DNA of 17,011 nt from Candidatus Moraniibacteriota bacterium (GTDB lineage: Bacteria; Patescibacteriota; Minisyncoccia; Moranbacterales; UBA2206). This document shows positions 1-5,949 of the stretch, piece after piece. The first letter of the stretch is position 1; each line of letters begins with the position of its first letter. The position numbers were made by a program, and so were the translations under genes. Under the pieces are notes generated by a model. The model had not been told where the DNA came from. It searched no databases and saw only the letters and a list, made by a program, of their open reading frames with translations. The stretch lies in contig DQBY01000009.1 in the NCBI GenBank assembly GCA_003534085.1, forward strand, positions 1-17,011, in the 5' to 3' direction.

Positions 1-22
1 ATATATCCATATATGGAAGTGA
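1..22. promoter_or_regulatory. Partial copy of palindromic operator-like site (left half lost at window edge)
   Basis: The first 25 bases are identical to bases 439-463. That second copy belongs to a 30-base perfect dyad, so this copy is the central CC plus the complete right arm, with 8 bases of the left arm lying outside the window. It ends 9 bases before the start codon of the TrpR-like gene. This suits an autoregulatory operator. The bases TGAAAT (20-25) just after the arm leave 6 nt to the ATG, the spacing seen at other leaderless starts here, but the match to a -10 box is poor. Confidence 0.6.
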
Positions 23-31
23 AATGCAAAA

Positions 32-424
32 ATGGCAAAAAGAAAAACTCACGAGGTCGCTTTCAAAGAAAGGCGCGCAATCATTGAAAATTTCTTTGAA
101 ATACTTTCCGGATTAAAATCAAAAAATGAAGTTACGGATTTTTTGGTGGGACTGTTGACTCCCAGTGAGGTGTTGATGATATCGAGAAGAATTCAAATAG
201 CCCAGCTATTGCTTGAAAATGTAAATTATGAAGAAATATGCAGGAGATTGAGAGTGGGTAGTCAAATGGTAACAAAGACTGATCGTTGGCTGCATGGGGG
301 AGGAGATGAAAATTTTATTTGGCTGCAGAGGTGCTTGAAGGCAAAACAGAGCCTTAAGAAATCAAATAGAAGCGGCCTGGACAAATACCCCCAGCACAGA
401 ATATGGAAGGAGTTATTCAGTTAA
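32..424 (+). CDS. TrpR/YerC-like helix-turn-helix repressor
   Basis: This 130-residue protein has the layout of the TrpR/YerC-YecD family: helical N-terminus, a TPSEVLMISRRIQIAQLLL segment (about 43-61) like the TP-E---L--R--IA--L signature, then a helix-turn-helix at about 64-87 (VNYEEICRRLRVGSQMVTKT). It is slightly longer than E. coli TrpR (108 residues), with a basic C-terminal tail. The family binds palindromic operators as a dimer. A long palindrome lies directly on both sides of the gene, which suggests autoregulation and control of the next gene. The tryptophan-binding role of E. coli TrpR should not be assumed: YerC-type members have no settled ligand, and no trp gene is in the window. 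No Shine-Dalgarno sequence is seen before the ATG; start chosen by family fit. Confidence 0.85.
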   Translation: MAKRKTHEVAFKERRAIIENFFEILSGLKSKNEVTDFLVGLLTPSEVLMISRRIQIAQLLLENVNYEEICRRLRVGSQMVTKTDRWLHGGGDENFIWLQRCLKAKQSLKKSNRSGLDKYPQHRIWKELFS

Positions 425-430
425 TTCTCC

Positions 431-460
431 TCACTTCCATATATCCATATATGGAAGTGA
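431..460. promoter_or_regulatory. 30-base perfect palindrome, candidate operator of the TrpR-like protein
   Basis: Two 14-base arms, TCACTTCCATATAT (431-444) and its exact reverse complement (447-460), flank a central CC. The inner part holds two CCATATAT words in tandem and the shorter palindrome CCATATATGG (445-454). The site starts 6 bases after the stop of the TrpR-like gene and ends 21 bases before the glycosyltransferase ATG. No T-run follows, so an intrinsic terminator is unlikely. A 25-base part is repeated at the window start before the repressor gene. I infer a repressor operator. Confidence 0.7.
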
Positions 461-481
461 AATAAAGATATGTGAAATAAC

Positions 482-1243
482 ATGCAGGATAATAATAAAG
501 TGGATATTCTTGGAGTCAGAGTGGATAATTTCAACAAAAGAGAGCTAATCGGAAAAATACAGGAGTTTTTGGCTGGAAAAAATTTTTGCCAGATCGCAAC
601 GGTCAATCCGGAATTTGTTTTGGCGGCGCAGAAGGATGAAGAATTCAGAAACATTTTGAACGGCGCCGATCTGAATGCGGCAGATGGCGTAGGAATAAAG
701 TTTGCTTTTTTGTGGTATGGAAAAATTTTGAAAAAAAGGATCGCGGGAGCCGATCTGATGATGGAAATTTTGAAAATTGCGGATGAGAAAAAAATGAAAA
801 TATTTTTAGCCGCGAACAGCGGGGGATTGAGTTCATATGAAGAAGTTGCTCGCGCTATAAAAAATATTTATCCTGAAATTGAACTTGGCGGAATTAATTT
901 AGATAATCAAATTTCCAATTTTCAATTTTCAATTTCCAATCAAATTCTAAATTCAAAATTTCAAATTCAAAATTCGGATATAGTTTTTTGCAATTTTGGC
1001 GCTCCGCATCAGGAAAAATTTCTCCACTCGCTAAAATCGCTAAAAGATAGTAAAATTAAATTAGTAATGGGGGTCGGCGGAAGCTTTGATTTCCTGACTG
1101 GAAAAATAAAACGCGCTCCAAAAATAATGAGATCGATCGGAATGGAATGGCTTTGGAGATTTTTTCAGGAACCGAAATACAGGGCCAAAAGAATTTTCAA
1201 AGCGGCAATAATTTTTCCAATCAGAATTTTACTTACAAAATAA
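482..1243 (+). CDS. WecG/TagA/CpsF-family glycosyltransferase
   Basis: The 253-residue protein carries the family signatures in order: TVNPEFVLAAQ (40-50), AADGVGI (66-72), RIAGADLM (86-93), CNFGAPHQEKF (170-180), then GVGGSFDFLTGKIKRAPK (197-214) and GMEWLWRFFQEPKYRAKR (220-237). Family members transfer N-acetylmannosamine or a related sugar from UDP to a lipid-linked GlcNAc at the inner membrane face in teichoic acid, common-antigen or capsule synthesis. By analogy T40, N42 and D68 lie in the active site, and the basic C-terminal arm suits membrane attachment. The real substrate cannot be told. Oddity: residues about 142-164 (SNFQFSISNQILNSKFQIQN-like) come from an AT-rich word repeat and look like an in-frame insertion. 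The palindrome 21 bases upstream suggests control by the TrpR-like protein. Confidence 0.88.
   Translation: MQDNNKVDILGVRVDNFNKRELIGKIQEFLAGKNFCQIATVNPEFVLAAQKDEEFRNILNGADLNAADGVGIKFAFLWYGKILKKRIAGADLMMEILKIADEKKMKIFLAANSGGLSSYEEVARAIKNIYPEIELGGINLDNQISNFQFSISNQILNSKFQIQNSDIVFCNFGAPHQEKFLHSLKSLKDSKIKLVMGVGGSFDFLTGKIKRAPKIMRSIGMEWLWRFFQEPKYRAKRIFKAAIIFPIRILLTK
905..976. repeat. AT-rich word repeat inside the glycosyltransferase gene
   Basis: The tract consists of variants of AATTTTCAATT, TTTCCAATT and AAATTCAAAATT, repeated about seven times with no fixed period. It keeps the reading frame and gives a low-complexity FQFSISNQI-type peptide between two conserved blocks of the enzyme. Similar short-word tracts occur in iscS, at the iscU end and in the iscR leader. 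Confidence 0.7.
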
Positions 1244-1253
1244 TAAATAATAT

Positions 1254-1358
1254 CATTCTGTCCCGAGTACTCGGGATTGATTCAGGATCTAATTAGGGCA
1301 AGGCTATAACATTGAGTGCCGTTGCCAGCTTATTAGATTCCGGATCAAGTCCGGAATG
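1254..1358. repeat. Palindromic intergenic element (REP/MITE-like)
   Basis: The 128-base gap between the glycosyltransferase and the membrane protein holds a perfect 16-base palindrome TCCCGAGTACTCGGGA (1261-1276) and a hairpin with arms ATTCCGGA (1337-1344) and TCCGGAAT (1350-1357) around TCAAG. The two ends are imperfect reverse complements of each other: CATTC...TTGATTCAGGATCTAATTA on the left against TTATTAGATTCCGG...GGAATG on the right. The whole therefore looks like one inverted element of about 105 bases, as in REP/REPIN-type or MITE-type dispersed repeats. Confidence 0.5.
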
Positions 1359-1371
1359 ACAAAGAAAAAAT

Positions 1372-1782
1372 ATGACAACAAAAACAAAGTTGATCCGCAC
1401 CATTTATCTTTATATCGCCGCTCTGGCGAGTCTGATTTTTGTGGCGGCTGGAGCAGGGAACTTGATCAATACGGCTTTGAAGGCTTATGTTTTTCCGAAA
1501 GCTGAAAAAGGAGGGTATTCCCGATGCAACCAGCAGCCTCCGGTTTATGGTTTGGAAAAGGGCATATATTCCGGAGTGACCACTGAAGAGAAACAAACCC
1601 AATTGGACAATTTGCTCCGCGATTATGAAAATTGGCAAAGGGAAAATACCGGCGAAGAATGCTACAGTGCTGAAAGGCAAAATAATGCGGTCAATGCTCT
1701 GACGATGATGATCGTCGCCTTGCCGATATTTCTTTTCCACTGGAACATAATCAGGAAGGAAAAAAACGAAAAAGGAGAATAA
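1372..1782 (+). CDS. Hypothetical small membrane protein with two helices
   Basis: I do not recognise this 136-residue protein with certainty. It has a hydrophobic helix at about residues 8-30 (YLYIAALASLIFVAAGAG) and another at about 105-124 (VNALTMMIVALPIFLFHW). These flank a loop of about 70 polar residues with two cysteines (C52, C97), then a charged tail RKEKNEKGE. The basic N-terminus (TKTKLIR) suggests the N-terminus is inside and the loop outside, where the cysteines could form a disulfide. The layout resembles small DUF5671-like membrane proteins of this lineage, but I would not assign it. It ends 12 bases before gltX and is probably cotranscribed with it. No Shine-Dalgarno sequence precedes the ATG. 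Confidence 0.6.
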   Translation: MTTKTKLIRTIYLYIAALASLIFVAAGAGNLINTALKAYVFPKAEKGGYSRCNQQPPVYGLEKGIYSGVTTEEKQTQLDNLLRDYENWQRENTGEECYSAERQNNAVNALTMMIVALPIFLFHWNIIRKEKNEKGE

Positions 1783-1794
1783 GCTATTAATTTT

Positions 1795-3336
1795 ATGGAA
1801 AAAGTCAGAACTAGATTCGCGCCGTCGCCAACAGGGTATTTGCATGTCGGTGGTTTGCGGACAGCGCTGTATAACTATTTGTTCGCCAAGAAATTTGGCG
1901 GAGATTTCTTGTTGCGTATTGAGGATACTGACCGGAAAAGATTCGTGGAGGGGTCGGTTGAAAAATTGATCGCTACCTTGCAATGGTGCGGATTGAATTA
2001 TGATGAAGGAGCTTTCCAATCAGTTTCGGTTGAGGATGATAAGACAGCGGTTATTGAATCGCCCAGTTATCCGGGGGTTTTGGAGGTCGGAAATTTCGGC
2101 CCATATATCCAGTCGGAACGGTTGGAAATCTACAAAAAATACGCAGACCAATTGGTCAAAGAAGGAAAAGCATATTATTGTTTTTGCGGACCGGAGCGGT
2201 TGGAAAAAATGCGGGAAGAACAAATAGCGAACAAGCAGTCGCCGATGTATGACCGGTATTGTTTGAAGGATGTGAAGAGTGATGAAGTGAATGAAAAGCT
2301 AAAATCAAATTGTGCCTATGTGATACGCCTAAAAGTTCCCGAGAATGAAACCGTCGAATTCGATGATTTGGTGCGGGGCAAGGTTTCTATCAGCTCAAAC
2401 ACGATTGATGACCAGGTGTTGATGAAGTCTGACGGTTTTCCGACATATCATTTGGCCAGCGTGGTTGATGATCATTTGATGGGAATTACGCATGTGATCC
2501 GAGCGGAAGAATGGTTGCCCAGCACCTCGAAACATATTTTGTTATATCGAGCGTTCGGTTGGGAGACTCCGCAATTTGCTCATCTGCCGCTGCTTCTGAG
2601 TACGGATAAGAAAAAACTTTCCAAGCGCATGGGTGACGTAGCAGTCGAAGATTATATCCAGAAAGGATATCTGAAAGAAGCGATCATAAATTTTGTCGCG
2701 CTCCTAGGATGGAACCCCGGAGAGGGGAGTACGCAAGAGGTTTTTTCAATGGATGAATTGATCCAGAAATTTGATCTCTCGCATGTGCATAAAGGCGGAG
2801 CTGTTTTTGATCTGAAAAAGCTAGATTGGATAAATTCGCAATATATCAAGAAGTTATCGGTTGATGATCTGTATAGTTTAGCATTGCCTTTTTTTGAGCA
2901 TAAAGAATTTTATAATATATGGAACATGAAGCAGGAAACACGCAACAAGGAAGAATATCTGAAAAAAGTTTTGACGATCGAACAGGAGCGTCTTGAAAAT
3001 TTATCTTCAGTAGGGGAGAGCAACAAGTTCTTTTTTCAGGACATCCAGTACGATAAAGAGATGCTCAGGTGGAAAAAGTTGGCTGATGACGAGTTGAAAG
3101 AATCATTAAAAAAGTCCGAGGAAGGATTGGGAGGCATCACGGAGGAAAATTGGACCAGGGAAAATTTGGAAAGAATTCTTTTAGAGATTGCAGGAGAAAA
3201 GAGAGGGGATCTGTTGTGGCCGCTTCGTGTCGCGCTGACAGGGGAGCAAAAATCACCCTCGCCTTTCGAGGTAGCTTGGGTTTTGGGGAGGGAGGAGTGT
3301 CTAAAAAGGCTTGTTTCGGCTTTAAAAAAGCTTTAG
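1795..3336 (+). CDS. gltX: Glutamyl-tRNA synthetase
   Basis: Class I aminoacyl-tRNA synthetase of 513 residues that charges tRNA-Glu with glutamate in the cytoplasm. The HIGH-type motif is in FAPSPTGYLHVGG (8-20), followed by LRIEDTDRKR (40-49). The KMSKS-type motif is KKLSKR (273-278). A zinc site like that of the E. coli enzyme appears present: CFC (C129, C131) with Y152 and C156 in MYDRYC. The C-terminal anticodon-binding region ends near LLWPLRVALTGEQKSPSPFE. Oddity: between DEG (70-72) and GPYIQSER (102-109) there are about 29 residues instead of the usual handful, an apparent 20-residue insertion. Whether it also charges tRNA-Gln depends on genes outside the window. No near Shine-Dalgarno sequence; GGAGAA lies 17 bases upstream, inside the preceding gene's end. 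Confidence 0.97.
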   Translation: MEKVRTRFAPSPTGYLHVGGLRTALYNYLFAKKFGGDFLLRIEDTDRKRFVEGSVEKLIATLQWCGLNYDEGAFQSVSVEDDKTAVIESPSYPGVLEVGNFGPYIQSERLEIYKKYADQLVKEGKAYYCFCGPERLEKMREEQIANKQSPMYDRYCLKDVKSDEVNEKLKSNCAYVIRLKVPENETVEFDDLVRGKVSISSNTIDDQVLMKSDGFPTYHLASVVDDHLMGITHVIRAEEWLPSTSKHILLYRAFGWETPQFAHLPLLLSTDKKKLSKRMGDVAVEDYIQKGYLKEAIINFVALLGWNPGEGSTQEVFSMDELIQKFDLSHVHKGGAVFDLKKLDWINSQYIKKLSVDDLYSLALPFFEHKEFYNIWNMKQETRNKEEYLKKVLTIEQERLENLSSVGESNKFFFQDIQYDKEMLRWKKLADDELKESLKKSEEGLGGITEENWTRENLERILLEIAGEKRGDLLWPLRVALTGEQKSPSPFEVAWVLGREECLKRLVSALKKL

Positions 3337-3347
3337 ATCTATTCTGA

Positions 3348-3380
3348 GACATCAAATGTCTGACCTGGACATTTGATGTC
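3348..3380. repeat. Long inverted repeat between gltX and the C39 peptidase gene
   Basis: Arms GACATCAAATGTC (3348-3360) and GACATTTGATGTC (3368-3380) are exact reverse complements around the 7-base loop TGACCTG. Each arm is itself a short palindrome (GACAT-N3-ATGTC), so the site has four GACAT half-sites. The right arm overlaps where a -35 element of the next promoter would lie. No T-run follows, so it is a poor terminator for gltX. An operator or a dispersed repeat fits better. Confidence 0.65.
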
Positions 3381-3388
3381 CAGCGTTG

Positions 3389-3397
3389 TGCTATAAT
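3389..3397 (+). promoter_or_regulatory. Extended -10 promoter of the C39 peptidase gene
   Basis: TGCTATAAT is an extended -10 (TG-N-TATAAT). Six bases separate the hexamer (3392-3397) from the GTG at 3404, placing the transcription start at or next to the start codon. The -35 region falls in the right arm of the palindrome and is weak (GACATT at 3368-3373, 18-base spacing). Confidence 0.65.
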
Positions 3398-3403
3398 AAG
3401 AAG

Positions 3404-4714
3404 GTGAATAGCTTTAAAATAAAAACCAAAGCAAATTTAGGTTATTTTCGATTTCTGTTAATCGCGGCAATTTTCGGATTGGCGCTTTTTTCTTTTGACC
3501 GGATAAAGGCTATCGATTGCGACCAATTGACCGGTGAAGACAAGGACAAATGCGAAGCTTTGGAAAAGAAAGCCAAGGCATACTTGGACCTGATTGAAAT
3601 CAAAGCCAAGCAGCAAAATACGTTGAAAAACCAGATGGCCTTGATTGACGCGGAACAGGCAAAAAATCAGTCTGAGCTAAGGAAAACTCAGACTCAAGCC
3701 CTCGAGTTGTCCGAACAGATCGGCAATCTGGAAAAAGAAATAGAATACAAGGAAAATCTCATAAAATACCAGCAGCTCATCTTGACCGGCCTGATACAGT
3801 CATATTATGAAAATTATCAGGAGGGGATACTGAAAATAGTCCTCATAAACAAAGATTTTTCCGATATATTGAACAAAGCTGATTATGTTGAGCAGTCCAG
3901 CAGTCGGGTCAGCGAAGTCCTTCGCGCTATCCAGGAGGTCAAAAAAGATTTGGAAAAAGAACACGAATCATTTAAAGAAAAAAAAGAGGCTAGTGAAAAA
4001 TTGAAGGAAGACTTGCAGAAAAAAAGCAACGAGCTCTTATCCACTGAAATTCAGAAACAAGCCCTGTTGACCCAAACGCGAGGCGAAGAAGCAAAATATC
4101 AGCAGCTATTGGCCAGGGTCGAGCAGCAGAAGCTGGAGCTTTTCAATTTCAGTTCGGCGGAAAATTTAGGCGAAGTTTCTGCCAGCGTAAAAAATTATCC
4201 CAAGCCGGATTCAAAGTATTGGGCATCATTGGGCTGGTTTTATTATCAGACTGATTCCAGGTGGGGCGACAAAAAAATCGGAAATTCAAATTCCTTGATG
4301 AAGGATTACGGCTGCGCGGTTTCGGCGGTTTCGATGGTTTTCACTCATCAAGGGACATTTATCACTCCGGGACAGATGGCGAAAGAAAAAATATTTTATT
4401 ATGATCTGATCAAATGGCCGGCTTCTTGGCCGATCGACATAAAACTTTCTTCTTCGACTGCGCATAGCGGAGTCGATTGGAAAAGGGTCGATCAGGAAAT
4501 TGCGGACGGCAACCCCGTTATCGTGTATATCAAAAAGACCACTGGGGGAGGTCATTATGTGGTGATCCACAACAAGGACAAAAATGGAAAGTATGTGGTT
4601 CATGATCCATACTTCGGCCCGAATTTATTCTTGGACACTTCAAAATCTTTGGTCGGAAAATTATCTCCGAGCGGCGGAACAGTTCTGGATCAGATGATCA
4701 TATACAAGAATTAA
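3404..4714 (+). CDS. Coiled-coil envelope protein with C39-like cysteine peptidase domain
   Basis: From the GTG at 3404 the protein has 436 residues. It has a basic N-terminus, a hydrophobic signal or anchor helix (about 16-32), a cysteine pair C39/C50, a long coiled coil (about 50-245) like those of CwlO/PcsB-type peptidoglycan hydrolase regulators, a linker, and a Peptidase_C39_2-like domain (about 270-436). Likely catalytic residues are C304 (YGCAVSAVSM), H384 (GGHYVVIH) and D401 (VHDPYFG). It probably acts outside the membrane on peptide bonds of the cell wall or of exported proteins. An in-frame TTG at 3386 would lengthen it by six codons, but that codon lies upstream of the -10 box and so would not be transcribed from this promoter; I prefer GTG 3404 as a leaderless start. 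A terminator follows 29 bases after the stop. Confidence 0.85.
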   Translation: MNSFKIKTKANLGYFRFLLIAAIFGLALFSFDRIKAIDCDQLTGEDKDKCEALEKKAKAYLDLIEIKAKQQNTLKNQMALIDAEQAKNQSELRKTQTQALELSEQIGNLEKEIEYKENLIKYQQLILTGLIQSYYENYQEGILKIVLINKDFSDILNKADYVEQSSSRVSEVLRAIQEVKKDLEKEHESFKEKKEASEKLKEDLQKKSNELLSTEIQKQALLTQTRGEEAKYQQLLARVEQQKLELFNFSSAENLGEVSASVKNYPKPDSKYWASLGWFYYQTDSRWGDKKIGNSNSLMKDYGCAVSAVSMVFTHQGTFITPGQMAKEKIFYYDLIKWPASWPIDIKLSSSTAHSGVDWKRVDQEIADGNPVIVYIKKTTGGGHYVVIHNKDKNGKYVVHDPYFGPNLFLDTSKSLVGKLSPSGGTVLDQMIIYKN

Positions 4715-4742
4715 GAATTTTTTAAAAAAAATAAAAAAAATG

Positions 4743-4771
4743 AACGGGAGAGCATCGGCCCGTTTTTTTTT
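4743..4771. terminator. Bidirectional intrinsic terminator between convergent genes
   Basis: Stem AACGGG (4743-4748) with CCCGTT (4759-4764), followed by a run of nine T (4763-4771). An A-rich run (about 4724-4740) on the other side supplies the T-tract for the minus strand. It ends the C39 peptidase transcript and can stop leftward transcription from the M23 gene. Confidence 0.85.
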
Positions 4772-4788
4772 ATTTTAAGAGAAGATCG

Positions 4789-4817
4789 TATATGGTACCG
4801 GCAACAGGAACCATATA
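4789..4817. other. Small hairpin in the convergent gap
   Basis: Arms TATATGGT (4789-4796) and ACCATATA (4810-4817) are exact reverse complements around a 13-base loop. No T-run or gene start is near. Its role is unknown and it could be chance in AT-rich DNA. Confidence 0.3.
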
Positions 4818-4853
4818 TCAAGCACAATGTCGTAAAATATACATTATGCGACC

Positions 4854-4917
4854 CTCACACTATATCAAAAGCCGCTATTCCCTAGTGAGATAGCGGTTTT
4901 GAATTATATGGTGTGAG
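4854..4917 (-). terminator. Nested hairpin at the 3' end of the M23 gene, probable terminator
   Basis: The inner stem CCGCTAT (4872-4878) with ATAGCGG (4890-4896) is extended by AAAG/TTTT pairing. On the minus strand it is followed by CTTTTG. An outer stem, CTCACACTATAT (4854-4865) with ATATGGTGTGAG (4906-4917), has one T-G wobble and encloses it. The outer right arm overlaps the last codons and stop of the M23 gene. The inner hairpin fits a weak intrinsic terminator for leftward transcripts; the outer arm is unexplained. Confidence 0.55.
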
Positions 4918-5464
4918 ATTTTGGATTGTAAGTATTTATGAAGCTCATCGGCTCTTTCCAGTATTCCAGTTTTGTGTTTTTATTTTCTTCTTTGAAATAT
5001 CCGGGCAATACTTTCCCATGGAACGGTCCGTCATAAATTGCAAAATGAAGATGTTCATTTTCCCAGATACCGTTGGACTCGCTCATCGCTTTTCCGACTG
5101 TACCTATGAAGTCCCCCAGCTCAATCGCATCTCCTTTCTTGAAATATCTTTTTCCGAGATGTCCATACAAAGAATAAAAAACTTTTTTATTTCTCAGATC
5201 TTTGTGCGCGATGATCATGATTCCGCCCCAATTTCTTTTCAAAATTTTTCCATCTTCGGAAAATTCTCCCGGATGAAGTTTTGAATAAACAACCACGCCT
5301 CGGCCGATTGAAAAAACCTTGGCGTTTTCAGGCGCATCAAAGTCCGTTCCCAGGTGCAAGCCCCAAGAGGAATCATCGTAAGTTCCAGGAGCTTGAAATT
5401 TCAGAGAAATATTTTTGAAGTTTCCTATCGGGAAATTTATGATGGGTGTGTTGCGATATGCCAT
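4904..5464 (-). CDS. M23-family (LytM-type) metallopeptidase
   Basis: The protein has 186 residues and a single LytM/M23 domain. The zinc site is visible: H37 and D41 in GLHLGTDF, and HLHF (H138, H140), with YGHL (H102) as the further active-site histidine region. M23 enzymes cleave peptide cross-links of peptidoglycan. There is no signal peptide or membrane helix at the N-terminus (MAYRNTPIINFPIGNF), which is unusual for a wall enzyme; a missed upstream start is unlikely because the upstream DNA is repeat. It lies 82 bases downstream of iscU on the same strand with no promoter seen between, so it may be read through from the isc operon. A terminator hairpin overlaps its stop codon. Confidence 0.88.
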   Translation of the reverse strand: MAYRNTPIINFPIGNFKNISLKFQAPGTYDDSSWGLHLGTDFDAPENAKVFSIGRGVVVYSKLHPGEFSEDGKILKRNWGGIMIIAHKDLRNKKVFYSLYGHLGKRYFKKGDAIELGDFIGTVGKAMSESNGIWENEHLHFAIYDGPFHGKVLPGYFKEENKNTKLEYWKEPMSFINTYNPKSHTI

Positions 5465-5467
5465 ATA

Positions 5468-5562
5468 TTTCGTGTTTCGTAGATCGCGTATCGCTCGCCT
5501 CGTCTTCGACTTGTCGAAGCGGGTGAATCGATATGCGATATGCGATTTACGATTTGCGATTG
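5468..5562. repeat. Word-repeat tract between M23 gene and iscU, running into the iscU end
   Basis: The tract has repeats of CGATTTGCGATT, GATATGCGATATGCGATT and related words (5528-5562), plus a hairpin CTTCGAC-TT-GTCGAAG (5504-5519). Its right end encodes the last residues of IscU (about NNRKS) and its stop codon. No promoter or gene is seen in the rest. Confidence 0.6.
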
Positions 5563-5936
5563 TTTAAATAATCTTTAATAGCCTCATGCAATCCGTCATC
5601 AGCTAGATTTGAACAATGCATCTTTAACGGCGGAAGTCCTTCGAGCGCTTCCGCTACATCATTTCGCGTAATCTTCATCGCTTCTTCCAAAGTTTTGTTT
5701 TTGGCAAGATCAGTTATCATCGAAGAAGTTGCTATGGCAGAAGCGCATCCGAGCGTTTCAAATTTTATATCATCTATCACCTCGCCTCGTTTCTTGCATT
5801 TTTTCACTTTGATATAAATTTTCATCAAGTCGCCGCAATGCGGATTGCCAACCATGCCGACACCGGAAGGTTTTTTAATCACCCCTTGGTTGTGCGGCCT
5901 GGTAAAATGTTCGATTACTTTTTTTGAATATTGCAT
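5547..5936 (-). CDS. iscU: Fe-S cluster assembly scaffold protein (NifU/IscU family)
   Basis: The scaffold on which IscS-derived sulfur and iron form [2Fe-2S] clusters in the cytoplasm. Using the ATG at 5936 it has 129 residues and the three cluster cysteines of the family: C34 in NPHCGD (with D36 following), C64 in TLGCASAIATSS, and C108 in MHCSNLA. The N-terminal YSKKVIEHFTRPHN matches the family start. An in-frame start at 5978 would add 14 residues and overlap iscS by 29 bases; I rejected it because the added residues do not fit. The 13-base gap after iscS and no own promoter indicate an operon. The last codons derive from a word repeat. No clear Shine-Dalgarno sequence. Confidence 0.93.
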   Translation of the reverse strand: MQYSKKVIEHFTRPHNQGVIKKPSGVGMVGNPHCGDLMKIYIKVKKCKKRGEVIDDIKFETLGCASAIATSSMITDLAKNKTLEEAMKITRNDVAEALEGLPPLKMHCSNLADDGLHEAIKDYLNNRKS

Positions 5937-5949
5937 AATTTTTTTATAA

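Noticed and set aside
431-460. Terminator of the TrpR-like gene
   Set aside because: No T-run follows the dyad and the same sequence precedes the gene, so an operator fits better.
1345-2019. 224-codon minus-strand ORF
   Set aside because: It lies opposite the membrane-protein gene and the start of gltX, which both have firm or plausible coding signals. The translation has no recognisable domain.
3348-3380. gltX terminator
   Set aside because: The stem is long but AT-rich and is followed by CAGCGTTGTG, not a T-run; it overlaps a promoter.
5528-5562. Possible CRISPR-like repeat array
   Set aside because: The repeated words are 7-12 bases, adjacent and drifting, with no spacers. The same holds for the other word-repeat tracts.
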